Below are positions 1-12,604 of a stretch of DNA of 64,000 bases, in pieces. Every line of letters begins with the position of its first letter. Within the stretch, counting starts at the first letter, position 1. The DNA comes from Podospora bellae-mahoneyi (Eukaryota > Ascomycota > Sordariomycetes > Sordariales > Podosporaceae), in NCBI RefSeq assembly GCF_035222275.1, contig NC_085881.1, positions 992,001 through 1,056,000 of the forward strand, read 5' to 3'. The notes under the pieces were generated by a model. It ran no database searches, had not been told where the DNA came from, and saw only the letters and a program-made list of their open reading frames with translations. The position numbers and the translations under genes were made by a program.

Positions 1-923
1 GCAAGATCGATGGCGAGAATGATTGGGAAAGAGGGAAGACCGGCAGTTAAATATTCGGGTGATAAACCTCACTAAAACCCAGGAGTCCCTTGCTACTTTA
101 GCGCCCATGATCAGCATGCTTCCCACTAAAACGGGAGTTCCCACACCCAAATCTCGCCTGAACGGGACGGCACTCGACACAGGGCTCATAGTGAACATGC
201 TGCAGTATCCCTTGGTATCCCTTGTAAAACCCCCGTTTCTTCACCATTCCAGGGCCAAAGCTAGCTCCGTGGGCAAAATCAGCTCAGGGTGGTATGCGAC
301 TCTAGGGCCGGATCTCTAATCTTTTGCTGCTGCCGCCATCATCATTACTCCCCACCACTGATTTATCAAGAGAAATTTACCCAGTTGGTCACCTACCTTA
401 CCCACAGCGATCAGGACCTCCCACACCATCGGCGAACAATTGCTGGGTACGACACTAATACAACTTAGCAAGGTAACGGCACGGCACAGACTGATCGATC
501 AACGGGCACCGAGAGCTTCCCGATCTGCCAACAAGTCCAAGTCCACACCACCCAAGGGCAGTTGAGACCCGTTCCGAACTGTTGGGCCAGTGATCCACGC
601 ACACGGGTCTTTGTTCTGACAGAACGCTCCCGCTTCTGGATCACACCCAAACTGTTGGGTCAAGGCTGCCGCTCAAATCGACAAAGAACCAAGGGACCAG
701 CAGGGAGGGCTCCGAGCGCAAAGGGCCTTGCGTGGAGGATCCGGGGAGGAGTCGCCGACCGCTGGCTTATACGGTGTTCTGGACCTTGTGCCTTGTCTTT
801 TCTCAAGTGACATATTTCTCGGCCTTCTCCTTTGCCCGTCCCCCTTCGCTACCTCGTAGTGTAGCCGCGCCGCACGCCAAAGCTCCATCTCGGCATACTC
901 TCTCTGATGCCAATATCTCAACA
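1..923. other. Upstream region without a recognised gene
   Basis: I see no convincing coding sequence here. The open frames are short and have no family motif. The last few hundred bases presumably hold the promoter and 5' leader of the methyltransferase gene that starts at 924. The direct repeat of an 'aactgttggg' motif near 577 and 650 is the only local structure I noticed, and I have no function for it. Confidence 0.5.
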
Positions 924-2400
924 ATGGCTGAGTCTACCAAGTCTGGCATGTCTGGAGTGTCATCCTCTAGCACGGCCTCAAAGCCTGTCGATGACGACAG
1001 GTTCACCTTTGAGTCTGTCCTCGACGACTCATCACACATCGAGGCCGATGTAAGTTGTCCGAGGAGCATCGTCCAATGTCCCTGTAGCCAAGCTGAATCC
1101 TGTTGCTTCTAGTCAAACCCCCATGACATCTAGTATGAACAACCTGCCTGGCCTAGTCAACAGCCTGACGCAAGACTGATGCCAACCTTTTAGTGACACC
1201 CAATCCCTTTCCGAGTCCATAGCCGACTTCCGAGAGGAGTTTGGCAGGACATATCATTCCTACCGTGCCGGCTGTATGTCTGCTCTTCTCTTCCTGCTTC
1301 GACCTTGATGACTGACAACTTTGCCTAGCATACTACTTCCCCAATGACCCCACGGAAGCAGAGCGAATGGACGAGCAGTACGAGATCATCAAGGTCATCA
1401 TGGATGGGCGGCTTCATCTGGCGCCGTTTACCCGTGAAAAGTACCCGCGGAAGGTGCTCGACATCGCCACAGGGACTGGGCTTTGGGCCATTGAGATGGG
1501 GGACGAGTACCCGGATGCTGAGATAGTAGGAACGGACCTCTCGCCGATTCAACCGCCGTTTGTGCCACCGAACGTGAGGTTCTTTGTGGAGGATTCGTAT
1601 GTTTTACCCTCTCTCTCCTATCAAATATCCTCCGATGGCTAACACATCTCCCACAGAACCGAAGAATGGTATGCATGCCGTACTTTCCCTCCCACCAAAG
1701 CCGCTCCCCACTAACATGTACTCAAGGGACTACCCCCCCTCAGAATTCGACCTCATCCACACCCGCGTCACAATCGGCTGCTGGGCCGACATGAAGAAGG
1801 AAATCATCGCCCGCGCCTTCCACCACCTCAAACCAGGCGGCTGGCTCGAGTGTCAAGAAGTCCCCGGCATGCCCCACTGCGACGACGGGACCATGCCCCC
1901 GGACTACGACTGGCTCAAGTGGACCCTCGAGCTCTACAATAGCTCCCGCCTCGCCAACCGCCAGGTCGACGTCGGGGAGCAGCTCAAGGACTGGATGAGG
2001 GAAGTCGGCTTTGTCGACGTCCACGAGGCCGTGTTCAAGATCCCGCTCAACGGCTGGCCAAAGGACACGAGACTCAAACACGTGGGGATGCTGTGGCAGA
2101 GGAACTTGCTGGATGGCTTGCAGGGTTTCAGTCTGGGGTTTTTTAGCAAGCATTTGGGGAAGACGCAGGAGGAGATTGAGGTATGCTTTTCTCCTTTCCA
2201 GCAACATATTTTCTTTTTTTGTCTTTGATGATGATGGAGCTAACGTTGTGGTATAGGTCTCCCTCGTGGACGTAAGGAGGAGTCTCTTCAACAGAAAGAT
2301 CCACGCTTACCACAAGCTCTACGTGGTCTACGGAAGGAAACCGGAGGGCGCCGCCACCGCGCCAGAAGCTGAGGCAGGAGGAGACACAGGCGAAAAATAG
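924..2400 (+). CDS. LaeA-like (TAM-domain) SAM-dependent methyltransferase
   Basis: Seven exons give 367 aa: 924-1049, 1113-1132, 1194-1273, 1329-1596, 1657-1668, 1727-2180 and 2257-2400. All junctions are GT-AG and the total is divisible by three. The product is a class I methyltransferase. Motif I reads VLDIATGTGLWAIEMGDEYP and is followed by the acidic motif II region VGTDLSPIQP; the later LKPGGWLECQE segment is typical of LaeA-like proteins. Known members of this family are nuclear or cytosolic and often affect secondary metabolism or development, but the substrate is usually unknown. Nothing nearby looks like a biosynthetic cluster. The N-terminal 40 residues are Ser/Thr-rich and probably disordered. 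Two exons are microexons (20 nt and 12 nt), so automated models may be wrong here: without exon 2 the reading meets a TGA at once. The start is chosen because ACAATGG is a good context and gives the complete Ser-rich leader. I am confident of the family, not of the orthologue. Confidence 0.88.
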
Positions 2401-2895
2401 CACACCGATCTCGGGCGTGTTAAAACACTTTTTCGCTCTTGGGTACACAAACACATCCCAGACCAGCGAGGAGCTTTCATACATGTCGATGATACCTTAC
2501 GGCGCCAGGTTCCCTTTTCTTTCCTTTCAATGTTGGATGTCACAATTCAGGCTACCGTGGTTGATGAAGGAACAAAGAAAATAGGGACAACATGACTTGA
2601 TGTTGACGTTACGTGCCAACTTAACTTAGGTAATGAAGAGACGATGATGATGACTTTGGTGTGCTCAACATATTATTCCCTCACTGGAAAACGCCTACAG
2701 GAAATCAGTCATCAATTTCTTCGACTACCTACCAAATCAGCATCCCACTACCTAGAAGTACGAACGCCCTGCTTACAAAATTCCAACAAGAAAAACAAAC
2801 GACAATCTGCCCAACCTCTTCTTATACCACCGAGAGAAACAAACACGCAAACAAACCCATGAAAACCCCACACAACCTGTTCTTTCCTCAGTTAC
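2401..2895. other. Convergent 3' intergenic region
   Basis: About 500 bases lie between the stop of the methyltransferase (+) and the stop of the calpain gene (-). They probably hold both 3' UTRs. I see no further gene or repeat. Confidence 0.6.
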
Positions 2896-5800
2896 TCAAG
2901 CAGTATGCTCCAACCCCCCCTCAACAGTCGCATCCTTCGCACTGTCATCCACATCCAACACCTTTTCCTCTTCCACCCCTTCCCCCTTTTCCTCCTCCTC
3001 ATCATCACTCACCTCCCACTCATTGGGCCTCACAACCCTAACCTTGACCAACCCCTCCACACCCTTATCCTCCTCCTTCACCTGGTAGTAAACCCTCAAC
3101 CCCACCGCCACAACCGCATTCCAGGGGTCCTTGACAAACTCATCTTCTTCCTCTGACCTGTAAACACCAGGGCCATGCCCGGGGGGACCACCAGGGGGCC
3201 CACGGGGGAGCATGCTTCTCAAAAGGTTGGCTGCGTTGTCGTCGTTGTCGGAGACGAGGCAGTCGAGCTCCGAGTCGGAGAGGTCTGGGGGGGACATGGG
3301 GGGCATTATGGAGGGGGTGTCGGAGATGTAGCCGCCGTCGTCGGGGGGGTGCTGTTGGGGATAGGGGCGGCGGGGGGGTTGGTTGTCGGGGTAGTAGGGG
3401 GCTGTTGGGGCTCTGGAGGGGGGGCGGGAGGGGGACCAGGTTGGTATTGAGGTTGGAATTGCTGCTGGGGATGTGTGTAAAAGGTAGGGGGTCGGGAAAG
3501 GGGGGGAGGCTGGAATTGTTGTTGGTCGGCTGTAGGGGCTCTCGAGGGGGGTCTAGAAGGGGGGCGGGATTGGGAGCCGGGATGTTGCTGATACATATGT
3601 TGGGGGATGATGGGGTGCTGGTAGAGAGGGTGAGGCCCGTTGAAGGGGTGGTGATGGGGTTGGGCGGGGTGCTGGTGGTAGATGGGGACCATGGGGGGCG
3701 GGTGAGGTTGACGAGGCATCTGTTCGACGTTGTTCTGTTCAGGTCTGGTCCCGAGGAGGTCCTCGAGCTCGGCCTTGAAGTGAGAGACCACTTCGAGAGC
3801 TTTTTTCAGCTTGAGGGTAGCCTCGGGATGGGGATCGATGTCCTTGGAGTTGGACGCAACATCAGCATCTTTGGCTGGGTCAATAGTGGCTCCTTCTTTA
3901 TCATCCGTCGTGGCTGCCTTAACCGGCTCAGATGTGACCTCCTTCTGTTTGGCTTCCTCGTCAGGACTGGCAGGAACATTGCTGCTGCCTTCCTCTGCGG
4001 CATTGTTCTTTTCGGCATTGTTCTTTTCGGCAAGTGCTCCTGACGATGAAAGGGAAGGAGTATCCTCGCCGACAGTGGACACACCGGGTTCGGCTGCTGC
4101 TTCCGCCTCGTCATCAGCTTTCTCCTCATGAGCTTCGATCTCAGTTTGGGTCTCTTTGTCGAGCTTGGGCTTCTCCGCGCCCGAGTCCGCCTGGACTTGT
4201 GACTCGGCCAGAGGTTGCTCCCCGACCTTCATTGGTTCCTCGCCATCCTTGGGTTTCTTATTGGGCTCTGCGCCCTCCTCCACAGCAACCTCAGTCTGAG
4301 TTCCCTCATCGAGCCTCGCCTTGTTGTTGCCCTTTGGCTTGTCAGCTTCATCATCCGCTTCAGCCCCTGCCTGCTCCTGCTCTGCTGCCTGCCTCATATG
4401 CTGCCTGGAATCCCGAGCTGCGCGCCTCTTCTCGTCACGTTTCTTCTGCTGCCCAACTCTCCATGCCTTCTCGTAGGCCATCTGCTTCTTCTTTTGTTTG
4501 ATTTGCCTCAGCTCCTGGCGGTGGATCTTTTTCTGATAGTCAAGATAACGCTTCCGGACCTCTTCGCGGTGCTTCTGCTGTTGACGTTTCTTAAAGGCCT
4601 CACGCGCAGTCTTTTCCTCCTCAGTCTCTGCAATCTTGGCTTTGCTGAGTGCTAGGTCATGCGATAGGCCAATCCGGAGTATTTTGTCACGGCGGTTCTT
4701 GACATTGGCGCGCAGCACCTCCTCAGGCTCCATCAAACCTTCATGCTTCTCCGCGTCAATCAAAACGAGGACGGTGTACTCGCCTGCCTCAAGGTCTAGC
4801 TCCACGCTGATAGACCTGCTCATGCCGTGGCCCGAAGCCTGACATCGCACGATGTAGTCCTCTTCGCCAGCCTTGTGGACACGGAACCCAAGCAGGAATT
4901 CATACCGGCCCTCCAAGCCTCGGAAATACCGTTCATCAAGCTGCGCCAGGACAAGAACGACTGGCCCCGATCTCTCCAAAGTGAAGGCGAACTTGGTGTG
5001 GTGGTATTGCGGCGACCACGGAACATCGAGCGTCGTCCAGATCGAGGTGATCTTCCAATCAGGCCCAAACAACCTCGTACGTTCGAATCGCTGATACTTA
5101 CGCAGCAGATCCTTGTACGACATCCAAAATGAGCCGTCATCACCGAACTTGTGGTTCAGCTTGGTCAACCACTCGGGAGTCCATTCCTTACTGCCGTCAC
5201 TCCATGCTCCTCGCCATTCACCCTTGCCCCACGGATTTTTCAACATGACCAGACGCACGCCATCAATCTCGACGGCCTTCATGATGGAGTAAGCGTGCCT
5301 CTCGACGATGCCTCTTCTGTTCCCATAACCGCACGCCATGTGACCGGTCGAACATCCAAACAAGAAGTCTTGGTTGACCTTCATCAGCTCGTTCTTCCAG
5401 AAAGCATCCTTATCCAGGATATCGGTGGTGTTCAACTCGGAAGTCACACCGCCGGTCAAATCCTCGATACCCTCGGCCGTGAAACCGCCATCGATGGCTT
5501 GATAATCGCCATGTGCTTTGGCATATGCCTTCTCCAGCAACGGGAGCCAGGTCTCGTTCAGATTCTCACACTGCGCAAAATACAGGGCGACACTTCCAGA
5601 TTGAAAGTTTCGCCGGAAAATTTCCTCGGGGTCGGGGCGGTTTTCAATGTCATCCCATATTCGACGTTCGACGTTGATCAAGCCATCTACGACTTGCTCA
5701 TCGTAGTCTTGCTTGATTAAGTACAGCTGGAAATATCGTCAGTATTGTATACCGAGCCAAATGCGAGGGAGGCAACTAACCTTGTCGTCGATGATTTCGC

Positions 5801-6882
5801 TGAACCACTCGCCATCACGGTTGAAGACAAAACCGTATACACCGACATTTTCATCACGAGCGACGCAGACCCGCTCGATCAAGCCCGGCTTGTTGCTAAG
5901 AGTACAGATGGCTGCGAGAAGCCAGCAGTCACCATCTCGCCCTTGACGAACATCGTCTGCCGTGGGTCCTTTGATGAAAAACTGGGGGTCTTCAAAGATA
6001 TCTCCCACTCGTTTGACAGACCGGGGGCAGAGCTTAGACATCTCGGCCCTCACCTCAGCGGACTTTTTTCGGCTACCTTTCTGATAGCCAGTCTGACCTC
6101 CGCGCACATGGTCGCTCTCGTCAACTGAATCGATCTCTTTCTCGGCCTCTTCTTCACCACCCTCCCTATTCCTTTTTGTCTTCTTTCCCAACGCTCTCGC
6201 GCGCTGCCGTCCTCTGGGGTTCCACTCTGGGGGCTGCCTCGGATGTCTAGGCTTATCGTCGTCACTGTTGTCATACTCTGGGTAGTCATCCTTGCAGTTG
6301 CTCAAACTCTCCAGACAGTCTCTCGTTCTCGTCTTGAGGTCCCACTCCCTATGTAACTTGGTAAGTAATCGACGTCATGGGAAGCAATGTGGGAACTGGA
6401 ACCTACAAGTCGAAATGCGGATCGCGATACTTCTGGTTCACTCTTTTGCACTCTTTGACAATCTTGTCAACTTTAGCTCGACAAAGAGCCGCCGCCTCCT
6501 CGTACGAGGTGCTTGTCGCTCTTCCACCACCACCACCGTTGGCGAGGTCTTTGGCGGCGGTACGTTTGGCAAGCTTCTCGGCGTATTCATTCTTGGGAAT
6601 AATATTTGTTACTTTGGTAGCAATCAGCGGCTTGTTATACAAGATGGGTTGTTTTGCAGTTGGATACAACCGTGGGCTGAACTCCCTGAAGAGGGGAGAT
6701 TCACAATGATCAAAGGGCATACCTTTTCCTGGATTGTGACTGGTGAATCTCTTCCAGAAGTCGTCGACATTTTGCTGGGGACCGTATCTGCCACGACGGC
6801 CGCTCTGCTTGATGAAGCCCGGGGGCGGAAGGACTATGGGCTTGCCGCCATAGGGCTGATCGGGGCCTCCTCGCCGAGACAT
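2896..6882 (-). CDS. Calpain-family (C2) cysteine protease with long disordered tail; apparent frame break near the 3' end
   Basis: Exons on the minus strand are 6882-6407, 6348-5781 and 5726 downward, with introns of 58 and 54 nt. The protease core is clear. The catalytic Cys lies in GRDGDCWLL (about residue 299), His in VERHAYSI (about 492) and Asn in LKNPWGKGEW (about 512), followed by a calpain beta-sandwich-like domain with SGPVVLVLAQ and EAGEYTVLVL. A Lys/Arg/Glu-rich probable coiled coil and a very long acidic, Pro/Gln-rich disordered tail follow. Read literally, the frame stops at 3306-3308 (1154 aa). The next frame then carries a natural-looking acidic C-terminus (DLSDSELDCLVSDNDD...) to a TGA at 2896-2898. 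In that second frame the sequence upstream also reads sensibly (YYPDNQPP...PDDGGYISD), so the switch maps to the G5 run at 3397-3401. With one more G there the protein would be 1291 aa. It is not the PalB/Rim13 type as far as I can judge. Confidence 0.85.
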
Positions 6883-9204
6883 GATTGTTGTTTTCCTGTT
6901 CACCTCCCGATTGTTGCTTTGATATACATTTATGTGCTGACTTGCTTTTGAATAGGAATTAAGAACAAACAAATAAGAGATCTGTGGGAAGGAGTATTTA
7001 TCAGGAGCACTTTGGAAGAAGCAGATCAACAAGGCCACACGCTCCTCGTGGAGCCCTCCTCGTTGTGATGAAGGGAATGAAACACAAAAGAGTACGCTGG
7101 CGCAAAGAGGATGGTTCAGGACGAGGCTACGAGCAACAAGAGATGGGTTTATATAGGAGGGTTTCGGGTCTTGGTGCGGCTGCAAAACGAACTGTGCCAT
7201 CCATCTGCAGCATTGTTAAGCCAGGTGGTGCAAGGTTCAGCAACAGGGTTCTTGGAAGGCAAGAGAGACTAAGTGTGCAGTTCCCGCCGTAACACAAACA
7301 TATGGTTGGCGCGTCGGTACGTCAATCATACCATTTGGTAGTTGATTGTATCCTATCAACCACCCCAGACGCAGCAATTTGTTCAGAGCTAACTGCATCC
7401 CATTTAGCGGGGAATTTGGAGGGGCAAGATGGGGGGAAGGGGGAGAATCAAGGCGGAGCCAAGACGGAGGATTGGGACGGCAGGGGAAGAACCATGCAGT
7501 TAGTTCGGTTTGTTAGCATTGGCTACTAATTAGTCCGAGGCTGCGTTGTACTAGGCATCTACTTGTTTTGTATTGAGCCTCATCTTGCAAGGGGTTTTCG
7601 ATACGTGGGATCCATGTCGGTTGTAGAGATGCGGACAGAGACAGGAACATGACCTCGCCGTGCGGGTACAGAATGCACCTTGAAGATCGAACAGAGTCTG
7701 GGACCAGCGACTGTCCTCTGTGTGCAGGGCGGATTACTGCAAGTCAAGTCTGAAAAAGTGCCCACTTTCTCGGATGAAGATATAGTGTTTTTTTAGTTTT
7801 ATGTGAGTCCTGCAGTTGGCTGTCGGATAGGGAGCAGTGTGCTCACACCTGAGATCGATATCTGTTGTGACACTTGCGATTTTTGCGGCGTTGAGACTTT
7901 TGTGAGATAGAGGAAGTTGATGATGTGGGATATGAAGGTTAGGTGATACAACATGGTGGCAGGGTGTTGGAATGATGTGTTCAGGGCGGCGGCTGCTAAC
8001 GTTGACATGAACTCTGGATGAGGTATAGGTTTAGGTGGTATGATACGGCGAGCGTGTGGTGTTGTTTGGGGAAGTGCTGAAGTTGGTGAAATTTTGGGTC
8101 TTTGGGTGGCTACCTATCTCACTGGTGATTTGAGGGTAAATGATTGAAGGGGTGGTGTTTGAATGAATGGAGACGACGAGTTCAAAGTGATACGCGAAGG
8201 TATGTGTACAGGGCAGTGCCAACATCGTTCTTCACTTGCATCCGGGAGGCCATATTGCAGACTAGAGACAAAATGGGACTTCCATTCCTAAAGCCTTGGT
8301 TTTGTCGCGGTGAATTGAATGGATGAGAATGTTCGATACCGGCGTAAGGCTGAGAGCGGCTGTGTTGACGAAGGCGCAGACCTGGAGGAGCGGGAGACTA
8401 AAATGACGGGATGGCGCTGCCACAGCCACCTCCACTGCTCCATCGAAGCCCGGGAGATTGACGATTTGGAGAAAAGAGCCGCCGTGTAGTTCAGACGACG
8501 TTTGGGTAACCGCTCTCCCCGGTCCTCGGTGGTGGTTATTTTTTGCGCCGCTGCCCAGCATTCAACCAACCACTTCAACTCGATTGAGATCGGACCACCC
8601 TCCTATCACTTTCCATCGATACCAAAGAACCTGCCCAAGTCTCACACCACCGGAAGAAGGCGTTCTCCAATTGTTGTTACCCTCACTGCTGTACCACCCC
8701 CTCCCCTCAAAATGCTCATTTATTTTCCTTCTCAGACCTCGATCCTCGAAACCCTACAAGGATGGCCTGGGTATCGTATCCATGTTTTGATCTAATGGTA
8801 ACCTTGCTGCGATCTTCGAGAGCTTCCAAGGTCTCACACTCAGCCTTGCATAACACAACACCAGACAACAAAAGCGTGACGTAGAATGAATAATAATGCC
8901 CCCCAACCATCCAAAAACATCTCTCTCAGTTTTATTCCCCGCATTACAGTGTGTAAAATATCCCCATCCATACAATGATATCTCTCTCCTTTCTTATGAC
9001 TTATCACCACCCCCCCCCATCCCATATATGTAATCTTTCAGCTTTGCTCCATGCCCATATCTTTCTACAGAATATATATCAATACAATCAAGCTTCCCCG
9101 CACATTTCCCCCAAGTCATCCATCTCAGCAAAAAATCGATATCAACCTCCCTATTATGTACAAAGAACACCCAATCATGACAAACCCCTCTCCTGCTCAC
9201 AAGA
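6883..9204. other. 2.3-kb intergenic region with no recognised gene
   Basis: This stretch separates the calpain start from the stop of the ArfGAP gene; both genes are on the minus strand. Its open frames are short, overlap each other on both strands and show no family motif. It presumably holds the calpain promoter and leader and the ArfGAP 3' UTR (AT-rich from about 8880 to 9200). A small unrecognised gene or noncoding RNA cannot be excluded by eye. Confidence 0.5.
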
Positions 9205-11525
9205 TTACCGCCCCCTGGCACTCAACCCCGAAAACGCATCCGGGCTATGCCGGCCATTAGTCCACTCCAACCCAACAGCCATCATGCTCTCCCTGCTGAC
9301 ATTGTGCAGCTTTGTCTCTTGCTGAGGAGCAGCAGCGGCTGCTGCTGGCGCTGTCGCACCGGCCATGTTCATCGCAAACGGGTTCTTGCTGCCCGTCGCC
9401 GCGGGACTAACGGGCGTGGACACTGCCTGCTGTTGCTGGGGCTGCTGAGACGGTGGGTAAAGCGAGTTGGGTGTTTGGACTGGTGTGGTCTGTGCTATGT
9501 CCTGAGGAGCTCCATATGGGTTTGCCGATACCTGGGGCTGTTGGCCGTAGAGAGCCAGGATGGAGGCCTTGTCTGGTCTTTGCTGTTGCACGGGCATTTG
9601 TTGCTGATATGGAAGTTGCTGCTGCTGCTGTTGTGGTTGGTGCTGGGCGAAGTAACCGGTCACTTGGGGCGAGAGACCCATCTGCTGTGGTACTTGTTGT
9701 TGGGGTGCTTGCAACACGGGTGAGAGCTGTCCGTACTGCTGCTGCTGCTGCTGCTGCTGTGGTTGCTGCAGAGCGTTGGGTTGTTGAGAGAAGAAGGGAT
9801 TCGACTGCTGCAGTTGCTGTTGAGGCTGGGTCGCGTAGAAATTTTGCTGCGTCTGTTCGGGAATCTGACTGAGCATTGGTGACTGGAGACGGGTTGGTGA
9901 CTTGGTAAAGGGGTTGTTTCCGTAGTTCCCGTTGAAACCAGTAGTATTGACAGACAATGGCTGCTGTTGAGGCTGCTGGTTCTGGAAAAAGGGATTGTAT
10001 CCGGTTGACTGGGGTTGCAGAGGTTGCGGCTGGGGATATGTTTGGCTACCATACACTCCCACCTGGCCATAAGGCTGCTCCCCAGGCGATACCATACCAG
10101 TAAAAGGACCCCCAAGTGGAGCCGTCATCGGTTGCTGTTGATAGATCGCTTGGGTCTGCTGTACCTGTTGCTGCTGCTGTTGAGGAAGTAGACCGCCTGT
10201 ATGATTCGGGAATAATGGCTGCTGAGGAGGAGCTAGTGATAAGTTCTGGAAAGCCAAATCGAAAGCTGATGGTGCTGGTTGAGCCTGCTGGGGAGCACCG
10301 AAAGGATTCGTCGATAGATACGGATTTTTGTTCTGCAAAGTCCCTGTTGATTGCGAAGACAAAGGCTGTGGTGGCGGCGGCGTCTCGAGCATGTCGAACG
10401 GGTTTGTACTTGCTGGACTGATCGGACGTGCCGAAGTTGGTGTTCCTGTCGTCAAATTCCTGCTCAATGGCATCGATGACGTCCGTACTGGCTGCAACAG
10501 GCCTCCGGGTGCTCTTCCACTGCCCTCTCCTAACCGTACCAAGGCCTCAATCGCTTTCTCCAAGTTTCCACCCACGCCCTTCAAAACCATCGCATTCCTA
10601 CTTTCATCCGTGAAACCCATATCCCGGAGTTTGGTCAACTTTTGCTCCGTTTCCTCCACCTTGTCCGGTTCAGCCGAAAAGCTTACGCCAAACACAGCAG
10701 ACCCCTTGTTTCGAAGTGGAGGGTGAGATCGGTCATCACGAGGACTAGTCGGTTCGCGGCCTGGACTCGACTTCTTCTTAGAGCCCAGTGGAAATATCGA
10801 CGAGGCAGAACGGAGGCCAAATCTGCTTGGGGTCTTTGGTGGGAGCGGAGGAGGGGTATCGTCACTGTTGCCGGTGTGGTGCTTCTTGGCCGCGGCCAAG
10901 GTCCGATTCATGTACTTTGAGCGGATATATCGCTCCATAACGCTGTCGGCCTCTTCGACGTCGACGGGGATGGAAGGCTTCTTGTTGTCGGGGTTGTAGA
11001 TCTTGTTCGAAACAACATTGCCGACCTTCTTCATGTTCTACACAGGAATATTAGCCTCGGCGCGGAGGGGCGGGGGCACTGGGGGGGGGCAATTATCGTG
11101 GCCTGGCCTTACATCGACTTGTTCGTTGGTCCAACTGTCCATGCTTAGCGACTTGACCTTGGACACGTGTGTCCCCATCTTTCGGTGCAGGGTAGCGCAC
11201 CGCATGCACAAAAAGATGCCCAACTGCCCCATGATTGTCAGTTACAGTGCCATCGTCGCGGGTGAGATTACTGAAAGTCGCGTGGGGGAGGCGGGCGAGC
11301 CCGATTCGGTCCTAACATACACTCCATGATGCCCAAGCTATAGCGGAAGCGCGTGTGGTCAGTCCAAGGTACTACACAGATCATCAGAGGGAAAAAGGAG
11401 GCCAATTTACATGGATTTCGGGCTGAACAATCGGCGCAAAAGTTGTTGCCGGGAACGGTCTGAACAAGCTCTTGCAAGACTTTCTCATTGCGCGCCGCCT
11501 GGCGCTTGCTCATGGCTCCCGACAT
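9205..11525 (-). CDS. ArfGAP-UBA protein with Gln-rich C-terminus (Ucp3/Gts1-like)
   Basis: Four exons on the minus strand, 11525-11411, 11337-11321, 11223-11113 and 11037-9205, give 691 aa. The N-terminus is an ArfGAP zinc finger: CADC, 16 residues, then CMRC, followed by ATLHRKMGTHVSKVKSLSMD. This includes the Arg used as the catalytic finger in this family. A UBA-like helical domain follows at about residues 211-249 (KLTKLRDMGF...NLEKAIEALV). The remaining 400 or so residues are Gln/Pro/Asn-rich with NPF motifs (STNPF, SKNPFAM), typical of endocytic adaptor-binding tails. Family knowledge suggests GTP hydrolysis on Arf at endosomes or Golgi and an endocytosis link. The 17-nt exon 2 encodes the WASWS part of the zinc finger and cannot be skipped without breaking the frame. 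An alternative start is the second Met four codons later. Confidence 0.9.
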
Positions 11526-12604
11526 GTCGTCGCGTGGCCGATGCGCGTTGGAGTTGGTTTTGACAGGATGGTGGCTTCACGCCGAGAAAGTTTAAAGAAA
11601 ACAAGAACCAAAGTCAGGTAGGCGTGGTAAACTTTGGGTGTCCTTTGTGTGTGTCTGTGTGTGGTCGGGCGGAACTTGGAGGTCGGGAGAAGACTTGGAC
11701 CGCAAAAGAAAGTCCAACCACAGCGCGCGCGCAACGACCTCTCTGCCCAGCCTGGCCCGTGGTGCTCCAACAGGGGTGTTCGCCGTAGGGGAAGATCACT
11801 GTGCCTAAACCGAGATCAATGACAATAAACCCGAAGCTCCTTTCTTGTGTTCACTACTTATTGGCCGCCTTACGGGGACCACACCCGACCTTCCCACGGA
11901 ATATCTACACAATCCTTCCGGGCAACAAAATTGTCATTTGCTTTTCCTCTTCTCCTGAAGGCGGCAGAAGTCCAACCGCGCTAGCGCTTGACGACAACGA
12001 GGGGTTACCAAACGGGGGGCTCCCGCGCTCGGATGCCCGGGGGATGGTGTCGCACAACCCTGGAATGGAGGTGTGCCACCCACGCGAAGCCAAGAGGAAA
12101 TTTTGTAGGTTATCTGCATGGGTTCTTTTTACCTGTTCATCAAAGGGGAAGATCGCGTGCGTTTTTGCAAGCGTTCCGTGGTGTTGGGTCGGGTGGGAAA
12201 CACTGGGTAACCGGCACTGTTGCCCAGAAGCCCGGTTATTCCTCTCAGCACCCAGCCCCGCTAGGGCCCTCGAGCTCAGGGGGCCTGGACCAGCCCCTTT
12301 TTTCGAGAAGGGTGTCATTGCATATCGAGAATTTGGCCGAAAGTGACGGCACGGTTTGGTAGTGGTCATGTCTTAAACCTTTGAAGACATCAGGTTTTGG
12401 TAGCAACAGACCAAGTCCAGAGCTGAGTTTTCGATATTCCACTAAACTCATCGTGCTCTCTAATCTGTATTTTCAAAGTCTTCCTCGTGCGGGATAAGAC
12501 CATCCAGCCCTTTGAAGAAAAGACCAAAACAAACAACGCCCAGATCGCGAACCACAACTCCAAAACGCCCCCTATTCCCCTCCCACCACCCAACCATCAC
12601 CTCC
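11526..12604. other. Intergenic region, no recognised gene
   Basis: This is the promoter side of the ArfGAP gene and the 3' side of the Fta4-like gene. Overlapping open frames of up to about 180 codons occur on both strands but none has a recognisable motif or plausible splicing. Near 11634-11670 there is a short GT-rich stretch. Confidence 0.5.

Noticed and set aside
9453-10115. Open frames antisense or in other frames of the Gln-rich ArfGAP tail
   Set aside because: Shadows of CAG/CAA-rich coding sequence; no motifs of their own.
11801-12369. Overlapping frames of 150-180 codons on both strands upstream of the ArfGAP gene
   Set aside because: Mutually antisense in a GC-rich stretch with no family motif; neither has supporting splice structure.
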